A stretch of 64,000 bases of DNA from Diphasiastrum complanatum (Eukaryota > Streptophyta > Lycopodiopsida > Lycopodiales > Lycopodiaceae): positions 61,749,472 to 61,813,471 of the forward strand of contig CM055100.1 of the NCBI GenBank assembly GCA_029204225.1, read 5' to 3'. Each line of letters begins with the position of its first letter. Positions within the stretch are counted from its first letter, which is position 1. Both the position numbers and the translations under genes were made by a program. Below are positions 21,826 through 31,060 of this stretch, one piece after another. The notes below the pieces were generated by a model. That model was not told the origin of the DNA. It made no database searches and saw only the letters and a list, made by a program, of their open reading frames with translations.

Positions 21826-24464
21826 GAGCCTGCTTTGATACCATGTCAGAATTTTATCCACAAATTCTAGAAAGGAGTTAAATAATCATATTAGCACTCA
21901 CAAATCAAGATCAGCAAACTCAGATTATAGAGGAATGAGTAAAGCTCTGTAAAGTGGAATGAATTGAGGTGGGGCACCAGCCTCTCTTATATAGTTCTCT
22001 AATACTAGTCAAAAGCTAAAAGCTAAAAGCCAAAAAAGTGACTGCTATAGCTGCTATCTATCTTGGGTAAAGACTCTCGTTAATTTCCTAATTGAAAAGT
22101 CAAGTTCCATACTTGTAGTAGTGCGCCCACTATGAATGCATGGAAAGGCTTTAAGGCTTATACATAAACAAAAGGGCTCGTGGCCAACAAATGAATGTAA
22201 ATGTAATCCATGCAATCTATGGACACAATAGTCTATAACTCGTCCCCATTAAAAAACATTGGGTGGGCAAGTAAAAGAAATAACACCATGAACAAAGCAG
22301 CATCAAGGAGGTACAAAATCTAGTTGAGTTCCAAGCGGGTGAGCACTACCCTTACACTAGCTCATGCATCATTCCAATGAATATATATAGACACCAATGA
22401 TTTATTGTCAGTGATTGATTCATCAGATGCTTAGATTTTGATTCAGTTAGATCAAATAGCTCATTTTAGCATCAGTAGCTCATTTGATCAGTACTTGCAG
22501 CTTAGATCAACTCATTGTTTGTGTAAGATTTTGCTACTCTCACGGATTATGCTTATTCTCTATTGTTCTATATAGGTATAGTTGCATTCCCCTCTCTTTA
22601 TTTGTGTTCTGTTGTGCTATTTTGTCAATGATTGCTGTCCATAAGGCTAGAAGGGTTATGTTATATGCAAATCATTGCTTTGTCTTGCGGAGTTTATGTT
22701 TCAAAGTTGCTGAGCAGAAAGTGAATTTGAGCACAAAATATCTCATGGGGTGCAATCTGCAAGATTTTCAGGAATTTTTGAATGATACGGCATAACTGCA
22801 TAAATCTCCAAACAATATAAAAGCTTGGAACAAAACTCAAACACACAAGCATTCAAATTCACATAATGATTGCTCAAGGCTCTGCCATACACTTGCAAAA
22901 TTGAATTTGCCACAGCTAAGATGGAGTGGTATATCTTTGAATATTTCACCAAAACCCACGTACAAAAGCTACAATAATCTGTATGACAATTGGCATGAAT
23001 AGCTATGCCAAAATATGCATGCAACCCAAAAAAGTTTTTGCTGGAGACAAAAATGTTGAAGCCTTATGGCAAAGCCACATAAGTTGAAAACTACCACAAC
23101 AACAAGCTTTGCAACATACTTTTTTGGGGAGCATCGTTGCCATTGCACAAAGAACTTCAGTCCAAGCATGGACTACTTCATGACTTCTATTGGAATTCAG
23201 CATGCTTAGCACTGTGGGTAGAAGCCATCCACCTACCTGCAATATATTAAAATTACAAGTTGAGAAAAACTGCGTCTAGCAAAGAGGTACAAACAGAAAT
23301 CCAAACTAAACAAAAAAATTGGGCTTTTTTGCAGTTCCTGGAAAATGCTAAGACATGGAATAATGGCTGAAAGAACAACATGCGGGGAAGATGCTCACAT
23401 CCTTTGAAAGGGATTCATCTGCCAAAATTGTACAAAAAGCCTGTCCTGCAGCAACCTGCAAAAAACCAGGTATTGACCAAAACCCATTAGTAACGGAAAG
23501 TGCTGCAACTGACTTTCTTAAACAAGGCAATGGCATGTCCAAAGAGTCTGACTAGCTCAATTAAAACCTCATAAAACTATAAATTTTATGCCCAGCAATT
23601 GTCCTAAAAGCCATAATTTTGCCCTATGCTTGAATGGCATGTGGCTATAACCATGACTGAGAACAAAATGTTTGTGGACTTTCATTCCAACCAGTCTGTT
23701 TGCTCATTTATACCTGCACTTGTGGGTTGAAGTGCTCGAGTGAGGCTGTGAAGACAGGAAACAGAACTTTATAGGCCAATGAACCATACTCATGAAAAAT
23801 AGTAGGCATTTGGGCCAGTGCACAAGTCTGCTGCAGCTGTTAGCAAAGAGAATTATAAGCAAGTTAGCTAAGACAACTTACAAACTTCTGAGGAATACGC
23901 AAAATTGCTCGTCATTGAGAGAAGGAGAGTATGCACAAATGAACATTTCCTTATACCTGATGAGCTGCTGAAGAAAGGAAAAGTTTCACACGATCTAGCT
24001 CACTCAAGTTTTCATCTACTATGAATCGTTCTATTTCTTGACTTGTCAGCCCGGAGTCTCTTCGCTGGTAAAAAACCCCAACATACTTTTATCATGTGCC
24101 CTAGTACGAATAACGAAGATCTACTCTGCGGCAAAAAAGGGTCAAGAAACTTGTTGATGACTGTACTGTAGTTTAAAAAGCAGGAAGCCTGATGTTGTTT
24201 TCATAGTGTAAACACTAGTTTTTTTGCCAAATGGGCAGTCTTATAAGTCAGGACATGATCCATCCACAATTAGTCTGCTTATCAAATAGACCGTCTGACT
24301 GACTTGGTGCACCGGAAACAAAGACAGCTTTGATTCTAAGCATAATCAAAGGTTAACAAATAAACAAAGAATAACAATCTCTTGTACAGTACTCAACAAA
24401 TCAGCAAATTTCTTATCGTCGGGGCATCCTATACCTCTTCACTTGGGTCTTCTAGAAGATCCAT
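16928..24464 (-). CDS. HEAT-repeat protein, PP4 regulatory subunit 1-like; seven 5' coding exons
   Basis: The only convincing host gene. Minus-strand exons at 24435-24464, 23957-24064, 23714-23836, 23399-23455, 23120-23236, 17088-17252 and 16928-17008 each end at GT and follow AG. All are multiples of three and in phase 0, giving 227 codons without a stop. The product starts [10 protein letters not shown]. It contains helical pairs such as [14 protein letters not shown] and [16 protein letters not shown], the style of HEAT repeats in PP4R1-type phosphatase regulators, which hold the PP4 catalytic subunit and bind substrates. The family name comes from recalled sequence style and is moderately sure; gene structure is surer. 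The protein should be much longer. No exon was found after 16928, so the gene is either continued far away or truncated. Intron 5 (5.9 kb) is full of retrotransposon debris. Confidence 0.72.
17088..17252 (-). CDS. Host gene coding exon 6
   Basis: 55 codons from I-I-L-E-N-L-L-K to H-K-A-M-S-L-C-Q, including [20 protein letters not shown]. The donor GTAACT is clear. The acceptor TTCTTGGCAG at 17253 keeps phase 0, but it lies inside a near-copy of the exon's own sequence. A downstream alternative (CTGAAG, about 17228) would also be in phase. The start is therefore less certain than the end. Confidence 0.7.
17161..17303. repeat. Partial duplication of host exon 6 at its 5' border
   Basis: 48 bases at 17161-17208 (coding, exon 6) recur in direct orientation at 17256-17303, just outside the proposed exon start, with about ten mismatches. 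The offset is 95 bases. The outer copy supplies the AG acceptor proposed for exon 6. Confidence 0.75.
18800..19165 (-). pseudogene. LINE-like reverse transcriptase scrap
   Basis: Minus-strand frames give [17 protein letters not shown], resembling L-L-Y-A-D-D-V-x-L of non-LTR (LINE) reverse transcriptases, where Asp has become Asn. Upstream is L-W-F-L-Y-N-K-L-E, similar to the L-F-x-L-Y-I-D-x-L-E block. Several stops interrupt it. Confidence 0.4.
19166..19454 (-). pseudogene. Ty3/gypsy reverse transcriptase fragment
   Basis: The minus strand reads [18 protein letters not shown], then [10 protein letters not shown], then after a frameshift [20 protein letters not shown]. These are the first three conserved blocks of gypsy reverse transcriptase. 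The Y-x-D-D block is missing. No LTR or other domain lies nearby. Confidence 0.85.
19482..20229 (+). pseudogene. Unrecognised ORFs, possibly decayed copia reverse transcriptase
   Basis: Two consecutive frames (19482-19742, then 19733-20143) give a fairly acidic protein. Its end reads C-Y-G-L-K-R-A-S, then [14 protein letters not shown], then S-I-D-E-I-L-W-D-L. This is parallel to the Y-G-L-K-Q-x-P and L-L-Y-V-D-D blocks of copia reverse transcriptase with the aspartates lost. The resemblance is weak. The N-terminal part is not recognised. It sits on the antisense strand of the host intron. Confidence 0.35.
21781..21823 (+). repeat. (CT)n microsatellite
   Basis: Uninterrupted CT dinucleotides of about 43 bases in the leader of element C. 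Confidence 0.95.
21831..21843 (-). other. Primer-binding site of element C
   Basis: The minus strand reads TGGTATCAAAGCA next to an LTR end ...TTCTGACA. It is an initiator-Met type site with one change. Confidence 0.8.
21844..22250 (-). repeat. 5' LTR of element C (outer end uncertain)
   Basis: Begins (plus sense) TGTCAGAATT next to the primer site. On the minus strand a good TATA box, CTATATAAG, lies near 21992-22001. The outer end cannot be fixed because the partner LTR is missing; 22250 is an estimate. Confidence 0.6.
21992..22001 (-). promoter_or_regulatory. TATA box in LTR of element C
   Basis: The minus strand reads CTATATAAGAG, about 150 bases before the LTR end, as expected for an LTR promoter. 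Confidence 0.6.
23120..23236 (-). CDS. Host gene coding exon 5
   Basis: 39 codons from [10 protein letters not shown] to M-A-T-M-L-P-K-K. Acceptor ATATTGCAG, donor GTATGTTG. It is followed by the 5.9-kb TE-laden intron. Confidence 0.83.
23399..23455 (-). CDS. Host gene coding exon 4
   Basis: 19 codons, [19 protein letters not shown]. Acceptor TTTTTTGCAG, donor GTGAGC. Completes the HEAT helix pair begun in exon 3. Confidence 0.83.
23714..23836 (-). CDS. Host gene coding exon 3
   Basis: 41 codons from [10 protein letters not shown] to E-H-F-N-P-Q-V-Q. Acceptor GCTAACAG (an alternative CTGCAG lies 6 bases in, also in phase); donor GTATAAAT. The N-P-Q-V-Q end is a typical HEAT turn leading into V-A-A-G in exon 4. 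Confidence 0.82.
23957..24064 (-). CDS. Host gene coding exon 2
   Basis: 36 codons from [13 protein letters not shown] to L-F-L-S-S-A-A-H-Q. Acceptor TTTTTTACCAG, donor GTATAAGG. Predicted helical. Confidence 0.8.
24435..24464 (-). CDS. Host gene coding exon 1 (start codon)
   Basis: Ten codons, [10 protein letters not shown], then donor GTATAG. The ATG at 24462-24464 is chosen because the splice to exon 2 is in phase 0 and the acidic start runs smoothly into E-R-R-D-S-G-L. Confidence 0.7.
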
Positions 24465-25000
24465 GTCTGCAGATCAATCTGCCACCTTTGTCCTCGCTTT
24501 CTTTGAAAATTTGTGCTGCGAGCACTTCATTCTTCCTAGCCCAATATGCTGAAATCAATTTCCAGAATACAAAAGTGGCTGATTTTGTCCCAATGAATAA
24601 GAAAATAGATGCATCTAATGAAACCCGTCATACTTTACCGGTTTTTTGTGAGCGCACCTGCACCCTGCACTGCATCTGCGCTCAAGGCCAGAAATGAGTG
24701 ACAGCCACATTGCCTCCTTCACATAATTGAATCACACACACGTCCTTTATTCCTGCACTGTAATAAATGGGATGCAAATCCAGCCCCCCATCCTCTCCTC
24801 TCCTCTCCTCTCCAATCAGATTGAGAATTGCAAATTCCTTCTGCTTCTGCCTGGAATGAAGAAGAAAGATAGACCACCAACCTCCTGCGTGAAGGAGAAT
24901 GCCCAACTGACCTGCCCATACTTCGAGGCCTCTAGTTTTTGGGGCTCCTCTCTAAGGGTGTCTCTCCTTTAAGGGCGTCTTTCCATGTCCACGCCAGATC
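24465..25000 (-). promoter_or_regulatory. 5' untranslated region and probable promoter of the host gene
   Basis: Directly upstream of the proposed ATG. A CCTCT repeat (about 24793-24813 on plus) is a typical feature of plant 5' leaders. No TATA box could be placed with confidence. ORFs on either strand here are not credible. Confidence 0.4.
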
Positions 25001-26253
25001 TCATCATGGTGAACCGGTGACCCATTCAAATCCTTTGTATCTCCTCCCTAGTCTTTTTTTCTCTTGCCACGCTTGTTAACGCAAATGGCCGTTTTCTCGA
25101 GCATCTAATCCTTTTAACATTTTTGGAAACCTTTTGTTCACCCGGACAATCACATGTTTTTCAGGAATGCGTCACTTTCAAGGAATGCGCCACTTTCCAT
25201 GTTCTTCAAGAATGCCTCACTTTCCATGGGTGAACGGGCCACGTGAAAAGGTGCTCTTAAGTTCGTTAAGCACAAAATTGGGAACTGGCAATTCTTACCA
25301 CTATTACAAGACGAAGAAATGGCTCGTGTCCATGTCAAGGCCAGTTTGTGACTAATAACTTTGAGAGGACCCAGACACTCTAATTGAGACAGATATAGGC
25401 AGGAGGACTACATGAAGAGTTGTGACCTATTTATAGTTGAATTGCATGGGGATTGCATGGGTTCATGCACATGAATTGTTGGAAACCGAACAATTGGGTC
25501 GCTCCGAAGGAACTATTGGAATCCAAGTATTCGATTTCAGTTAGAGCTCAAATGGAACCGATCTGTCGGACAAGGCTACTACCTCAAACCGTGATCAGTC
25601 GTCCTCATAACAGGCAAATAGCTATTACTAATTTGACAATGAATTTGTGAACAGCAAATAATGTCTAATGACAGCATAAATATATCTACTGACAAATTGA
25701 ACAAGCATCACAAGATTCAGAGATTGCACATTGAGCAGAAAATTGTAACTCGTCTGTATTAACAAAAATCGAGTATACATCAGTAATTTTTTAGAGCGTT
25801 GTCTGTTTTCCAGATTAGCTCATCGGCGTGAGAGAGGTGTCCTCTTCTCATGAATGAACTAGCTATTGCTAGAACTATATTTCTTCCTTGATACGCACCT
25901 CACTGAGTGTTGCGTTCAAGACTGTATATATGTGTGTGTCCCCACTATGCATATCTATCCAATACATATATCACACTAGATTAGATCACAAGATTTGATT
26001 AGAAAAAACAGTCATTAACTATATATATGTTAATGTTGCATGGAGGCGATGGATTGTGATAGCTTAAAAACTTCACGCCCAAGTAGTTGAGGTCTGATAG
26101 TTTGTCCATGCCCGATATGTCTTGGCTTGAGGATGCCCGATTAGTTGGTGTCGTCCTCACCTGATATGTCGGCCTAGCCCGATAGAGAGAACTGTAAGGA
26201 GAGACAAAAAAAATACTAAAGCTTTGAAAGTGTTAAAACACAAGGTTTTTTCA
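25001..26253 (-). other. Intergenic; its right end is the LTR of copia fragment H
   Basis: No gene seen. A short tandem motif 'aatgc(g/c)tcactttc' recurs three times at 25162-25222. The right end (up to 26253) is the 3' LTR of fragment H, beginning on the minus strand TGAAAAAACC; it holds several CCCGAT/TCGGGC words at 26075-26180. The LTR's far end could not be placed. Confidence 0.45.
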
Positions 26254-27130
26254 GCTCCCTCTCAAAGCGGGTATTTTGCTGATTCCCAAGCTTGACCTTT
26301 GTCTCTCAAACACTGCCTTGTCTAGAGGCTTCGTGAAGATATTAGCTACCATTTGCTTTATCGGTATGAAGGCAGTCTTCATGTCGTCCTTTTCAACCAT
26401 ATTCCTGATCAAGTGATACTTGATGGCAATGTGTTATGTTTTGGAATGAAACATTGGGTCTTTTGTCAGATGAATAGCGGATGTATTGTCCATGTGCAGG
26501 ATCAACGGTTTATCGGTGCTCTGTCCTAATCTCCCCAGGAAGTGTCTGATTAGCCATCTTGGCTGCAACAACATATTCAATCTCACAGGATGATTGGGAA
26601 GTTATTGTCTAATTTTAGTTGATCCATATAACAACTGCATCAGCTACTATGGTGCATCCTCCTGAGACGCTTTTACTATCATCTTTCAGGGACACCCAGG
26701 TTGCATCACTGTAGGATTCAATCTTGAATCCTACATCTCGACAATAGCATAGGTCGTAGTCCTTTGTATTCTACAGATATTGCAGGATCCTCTTGGCAAT
26801 CTTCCAGTTGGACCTGGATTGATATTGAATTTTCTCAATCTGAAAATTGTGTAAGCAATGTCTGGCCACGTATTGTCTGCCAAGTACATCAAAGAACCGA
26901 TAAGCCTTATGTAAGGCTTATGCTACATTGCTTGTCGTTCTGCTTCGTCTCTGGGATTGTCTTCATTTGTCAGCACTGTGTCAGAAACTGTTTTGTCATG
27001 TCGAAATCATCAATGATCTTTTAAAAATATCTTGACTGGTGTAGATACAATCTCCCAGCCTGAAGATCTTTGTCGATCTGTAAGCCCAGGTAGCACTTTG
27101 CTTCTCCTAGGTCCGATATAATGACCATGA
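26254..27130 (-). pseudogene. Copia fragment H: RT C-terminus and RNase H
   Basis: Minus-strand frames read K-C-Y-L-G-L-Q-I-D, then W-K-I-A-K-R-I-L-Q-Y, then Y-S-D-A-T-W-V-S, S-V-S-G-G-C-T, and finally I-F-T-K-P-L-D-K, the ordered end of copia pol. It ends at a purine tract (TTTGAGAGGGAGC, plus 26254-26266) that abuts the LTR. Multiple stops and frameshifts. Nothing upstream of the RT thumb is present. Confidence 0.88.
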
Positions 27131-27399
27131 TTGAGGATGGGCAACCTCTAGAAAAAAAAGGGCCTAGGAATTGATGAACATTATGCAAAACAAGATGGAC
27201 ATATATCTTGGCTCTTCCTTAGGAAGATTGCACTTGGCTGAATTCCCAAGTTGTAACCATGAAAAATTATATGTAAATAAAAGTCAAGTTTGAACCTTGT
27301 ACCACCTACCTCCAAGCTACTTTTCCACATGCATTCTAGATTATTTGACATCTAGAATGGGGCGCCCTCCTACACCATACATGTTTTGTGAATATGGCT
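27131..27399. other. Junction sequence without recognised content
   Basis: Connects copia fragment H with the gypsy 3' region. A GGGGCGCCCTCC motif at 27360-27371 matches, on the other strand, the leader motif of element A. Confidence 0.35.
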
Positions 27400-28599
27400 C
27401 AGAATCTGCTGATGTTTTCAATTGATTCAGTGTAATTTAGACTTCCTAGACCCAGATGATTATCTCTATTTGATAGTTGTTTATTGAGATGTAATATTTC
27501 TCTCACTCGGGATAAGATATTCTATGATTTTGAGGAAAAAGTCTGGTTTGTAATAGTATTGGATACTCATTACTGACTGAAAAGGTAGGAATAAGACTTT
27601 CATGGGATCAACCGGTTGCATAGATTTCTTTTGAAGAATCCAGTACGTGGGAAAAGGTGGAACTATCTAGTGGGATAGAGAAACTCTCTAGTGATTGTTT
27701 TGAATAATCTCGAACTAGAGGAGTTCTGGGGGTATTGAGCTGTCAGATATTCATGATTATGGATAGTGGTGGTAAAGATTAAATTAAGATTTCACTGATT
27801 AGTTTTGCCAAGTACCATTTTGTTATGGATTGGATCAGATAAAATAAAGCTTTAATCTTAACCTTATGTCCAAAGATGTCTGTATAAGTTGGCCAAATCT
27901 TGGTTTGAATACTAAGATCTATGGTAGGCTGATTGGTTGAGGAAATTTTGCTAGTAAGAGTTAGATGGTTGGAAAACTTGTGATGTGGAATTATTCACTT
28001 CAGAGATTTCTCAGATATGTTATTTACTCATGAGAAATAGAGTTCTTAGAATATAGAAGATTCTTGATATAGATAATTTTTGAATGATAAATATATCCCA
28101 AGTTATTGACTGTATCCTAGTGAGTTCATATTGGATGACAGAGTTTAACTAATATCAAGAATAATTACTGAATTCAGCAGAACTTTGTAATCTCTAGATG
28201 TTGTTCTAGGTGATTTTACAAAGTTTATGTTAAAGACGGATGTTATAATGGTCTTTAATTACTTGGTTGATTGTAGAATTTGGAACTCATAATTTGGAAA
28301 AGAATTTGTATACTTAGTGGATGAAAATCTACTACAGAACATTGATTTCCAATGTAAGGTGGCATTTCACCCAGTGGTTTATGTAAATTGAGGTTACATG
28401 AACGTGACGTTACTTGATTGGAGAGAATTAGACCCAATAGGCAGATATAGTACTTCAGTGTAGAGATAGATAATTGGGAAATTATTCCATCTCTAAGTAC
28501 TTATTTGATATTGAAATCAGACTATGATAGATTTTGAGGATAAATGTGAAAGCTAAAAGATTGATTTGTTAGGTTTTGAATTTGATCTTTAGGATTGGT

Positions 28600-28880
28600 T
28601 GATTGCTTCCGGTGTATCATGTTAACTTAGTTTATATGATGATGACACTTGGATATATTCAAGATTTTGCCCATTTGGAGGACTTATCGCTCAATGTACC
28701 TTTGGAACCTAAAAGAGTACTCAGAATCAGAGATAAACAATTGAGAAATCATTCTATCTCTGAGTGCTTGGTTAGGTTGGTTGGTCAAATTGAGGATAAT
28801 GATTCATGGGAAAGAGTTAAAGGCATACAAATGTGGATCTTTCCTAGCTGCTTGTTTCGAGGACAGAACTTGTTTAAGGG
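28600..28880 (+). pseudogene. C-terminal chromodomain region of gypsy element D
   Basis: The translation reads L-P-V-Y-H-V-N-L, then P-L-E-P-K-R-V-L-R-I-R-D-K-Q-L-R-N, then S-E-C-L-V-R-L-V-G, then D-N-D-S-W-E-R-V. The R-x-x-x-L-V-R-W-x-G and E-D-x-S-W-E pattern is the chromodomain at the end of chromovirus integrase, thought to steer insertion to chromatin marks. The key aromatic W of V-R-W is L here. A purine tract follows, 'ttaaggggggaagaa' at about 28874-28888. Confidence 0.75.
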
Positions 28881-28888
28881 GGGAAGAA

Positions 28889-29042
28889 TGGTACGTCCAT
28901 GTCTAGTATGAGGGATTCGGAATAATTCTTGACATGGATAGCCGATCACTCCAGTGTATGTGGTTATTAGTTATGCCTCGTCATTATGGGCTTGGCTAAT
29001 AAAATAGTTAATAATCATATAAGGGCCCAGACCTATAATTGG
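28889..29042 (+). repeat. 3' LTR of gypsy D, first part
   Basis: Starts TGGTACGTCC directly after the purine tract and continues to C-C-T-A-T-A-ATTGG, where E is inserted. The same sequence, uninterrupted, is present in reverse around 30660-30810. Confidence 0.8.
29038..29042. repeat. Target-site duplication ATTGG, left side of element E
   Basis: ATTGG directly before TGTAGAAC; repeated at 34353-34357. Confidence 0.9.
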
Positions 29043-29739
29043 TGTAGAACAACTGATCAGAAAAATCTTGATTCTACCAACAAAGCGCGCAGTTTACTTG
29101 ACAAAGGATAAGAAAGAAACGAACGTGAACTCGAAACATTTCTATTTGTGACCAACTCAAAAGGATTCGCGAAATTTGTCTTGCAGTCAACTCGAAAGAT
29201 TTGCGAAACAGTTTCTTGTAGAGCTCGTGGCTTTCTTGTTGAAGCTCAAAAGATTCGCGAATAGAATCTTGTCACGAAATATTTTGTTTCTTATTCAAAC
29301 CTCAGATGTAGCGAACAATTCGCAAAATCTTCTGGACTGTTCTTCAAGCTCACCTGTCGCAAAACTATCTCGAACAGTTCGCGAAATATTCTAGATTTCT
29401 TATGAATGTCATTTTTGTGAAAGACAGATTTATCGACCACACACTACTCGTTGTAACAAGACAGCGAGATTTGTATATTGATGAATCAGATTCAGAGTTA
29501 TAAAAAATTGTTTTGATCAATAGTTTCTTATTGTCTAAATTGTCTTAAGTTGTCTCATACTTCCGCATATAGTCTAATACTTCCGCATATAATTTCCGCA
29601 CGCATATTCAATCAGAACAAATATTGTTCTATTAGTACATAGATTAGATAAAATCGTGATTGAAGACACTGATATTAGTTTGATTTATTCGAACTTGCAT
29701 CGTGTTCTATGTGGAAGAATAATTATTATTTTTCCTACA
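29043..29739 (+). repeat. 5' LTR of element E
   Basis: 697 bp from TGTAGAAC to TTTTTCCTACA. The first third holds repeated TTCGCGAA-type palindromes (about 29166, 29250, 29365, with degenerate copies between). An 18- to 20-base block ending 'cttccgcatata' is tandemly doubled at about 29566-29600 but single in the 3' LTR. Confidence 0.9.
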
Positions 29740-29740
29740 G

Positions 29741-29752
29741 TGGTATCAGAGC
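29741..29752 (+). other. Primer-binding site of element E
   Basis: TGGTATCAGAGC, a perfect plant initiator-Met type site, one base after the LTR. Confidence 0.93.
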
Positions 29753-29855
29753 ATACGGAATTAAAGTTGATACAGTGGTATTTGCGTATCCCTCTTAGCA
29801 TTCTTCATAACATCCATCAGTAAGCCGCTATTTGGAGGCTATTCAAAACTAAAAG

Positions 29856-30346
29856 ATGTCGTCGATCACCAATATTCAAGCTAAGATCACTACAATCTTG
29901 GACCCAGAAGGTTCAAACTACTTGATTTGGAAATTAAACACTTCAATCTTATTGAAGGACGGAAGGTCTATGGCAATGGGTAGAACCAATCGAAGAGAAG
30001 CCAGAAGCTACTCCTGGCAAAGAACTTCGAGAATGGAGTTTAAAAAATGACAAAGCTATAGCAATTATTGAGTCTTCAGTGCATGACAATATAATACTAG
30101 ATCTTACATCAATTTCAAACGCAAAGGATTTATGGGAAGAATTGCAAACCAAGAATGAGACTCGATCTCGTAATCAGATCATGTTTTTGGAAGACCAATT
30201 AAAGTTACCTATAGTGGGACGGCAAAGACCTGAACACATTCGTGCAAAAGATTAAAGATTTGTTTATTTCCTTGCAGAATTTTGGTGCAGAAAATACAAT
30301 TTCTAAGGAAAAACAGCTTAGTTATTTTCTTCGAGCCCTACCCAGG
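29856..30346 (+). pseudogene. gag N-terminal part of element E
   Basis: Starts M-S-S-I-T-N-I-Q-A-K-I and contains P-E-G-S-N-Y-L-I-W-K-L, the copia Gag opening, then D-L-W-E-E-L-Q-T-K-N. Frameshifts occur near 29970 and 30215. The reading ends ...F-L-R-A-L-P-R at 30346, where gypsy sequence starts. No zinc knuckle or protease remains. Confidence 0.85.
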
Positions 30347-30815
30347 TGTAAGGATCACCAAATGAAGATCTGACTAGATCCTGTTACAAAACAACCAAAA
30401 GGACACCTGTGGAGCAAAACCACCCATCCAAACCTAGATCCCTCCTGGACCTAGCCCCCAAGCCATAGTGAAGAACCTAAGAGAGAGGAGGAGAAAAAGG
30501 CTCAAGAAACTGAATTTCCAATAGGAGGATGGGCGAGTTTCCAATAGACATATTATCCTCATGAGAGAGAGAATATTCTCCTGTGATCCCCATGCAACCT
30601 ATATTGAGCTATTGACCTCCTATTCTTGCATTAAAACAGTCATTCACTATGCATGTGCTCCTATGTCCAATTATAGGTCTGGGCCCTTATATGATTATTA
30701 ATTACTTTACAGGCCAAGCCCGGAATGACGAGGCATAACTAATAACCATATACACCTGGAGTGACCGGCTATCCACGTTGAGAATTATTCTGATTCCCTT
30801 GTATAGGACATGGCC
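30347..30815 (-). repeat. 3' LTR of gypsy D'
   Basis: The minus strand ends ...ATCCTTACA at 30347. It is homologous to the split LTR of D: the part near 30560-30665 matches 34358-34565, and the part near 30665-30800 matches 28895-29042. The first 15 or so LTR bases seen in D are missing next to the purine tract (minus TAAGGGGGG). Confidence 0.8.
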
Positions 30816-30827
30816 CCCCTTAGACCA

Positions 30828-31060
30828 GTTCTGTCCTCAAAACGAGTAACTAGGGAAAATCCAATTTGTATGCTTTTAACTCTTCCCATGAATCATTATC
30901 CTCAATTTGACCATTGGGTGAGTCCTCACCTTACATTGGAAATCAATGTTCAAAAGTTAAAGATCCAAAACAATTATAGTCCAAGACTATCCACAATTAC
31001 TTGTAGACCTGTCATAAATGCTTCTTGGTACAAAACTCATCCCACCAAAATCTCTTAGGA
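30828..31060 (-). pseudogene. Chromodomain remnant of gypsy D'
   Basis: The minus strand reads G-Q-I-E-D-N-D-S-W-E-E-L-K-A-Y-K, matching D's chromodomain end. The N-terminal half is scrambled by frameshifts and a stop. Confidence 0.65.

Larger units (their letters stand above)
20360..21843 (-). pseudogene. Truncated copia element C: Gag knuckle, protease, integrase N-terminus
   Basis: Minus order: primer site (21831-21843), Gag tail with [14 protein letters not shown] (about 21310-21360), protease C-W-F-I-G-S-G-A-S (about 21150-21180), [11 protein letters not shown], the integrase first Asp region (V-H-T-N-L-C-G-P, Asp changed to Asn) and a frameshifted L-D-K-G-G-E-Y at about 20370. The protease catalytic Asp is Gly. 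Everything after the second integrase Asp is missing, so the element is cut at about 20360. Almost all of Gag is also absent. Confidence 0.85.
17253..23119 (-). other. Intron 5 of the host gene, TE-filled
   Basis: Spans 5.9 kb between exons 5 and 6. It contains, from low to high coordinate: about 1.5 kb with no recognised content (17304-18800), LINE-like and gypsy reverse transcriptase scraps, an unrecognised plus ORF, a truncated copia element with LTR, and about 0.85 kb without signature (22251-23119). Confidence 0.7.
27400..29042 (+). mobile_element. Gypsy element D: decayed 3' end and first part of its 3' LTR
   Basis: A long decayed region leads into a chromodomain-like segment, a purine tract and an LTR start. 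From about 27600 it is matched in reverse by 30650-32700. The LTR is interrupted at 29042 by copia element E and resumes at 34358. Confidence 0.75.
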
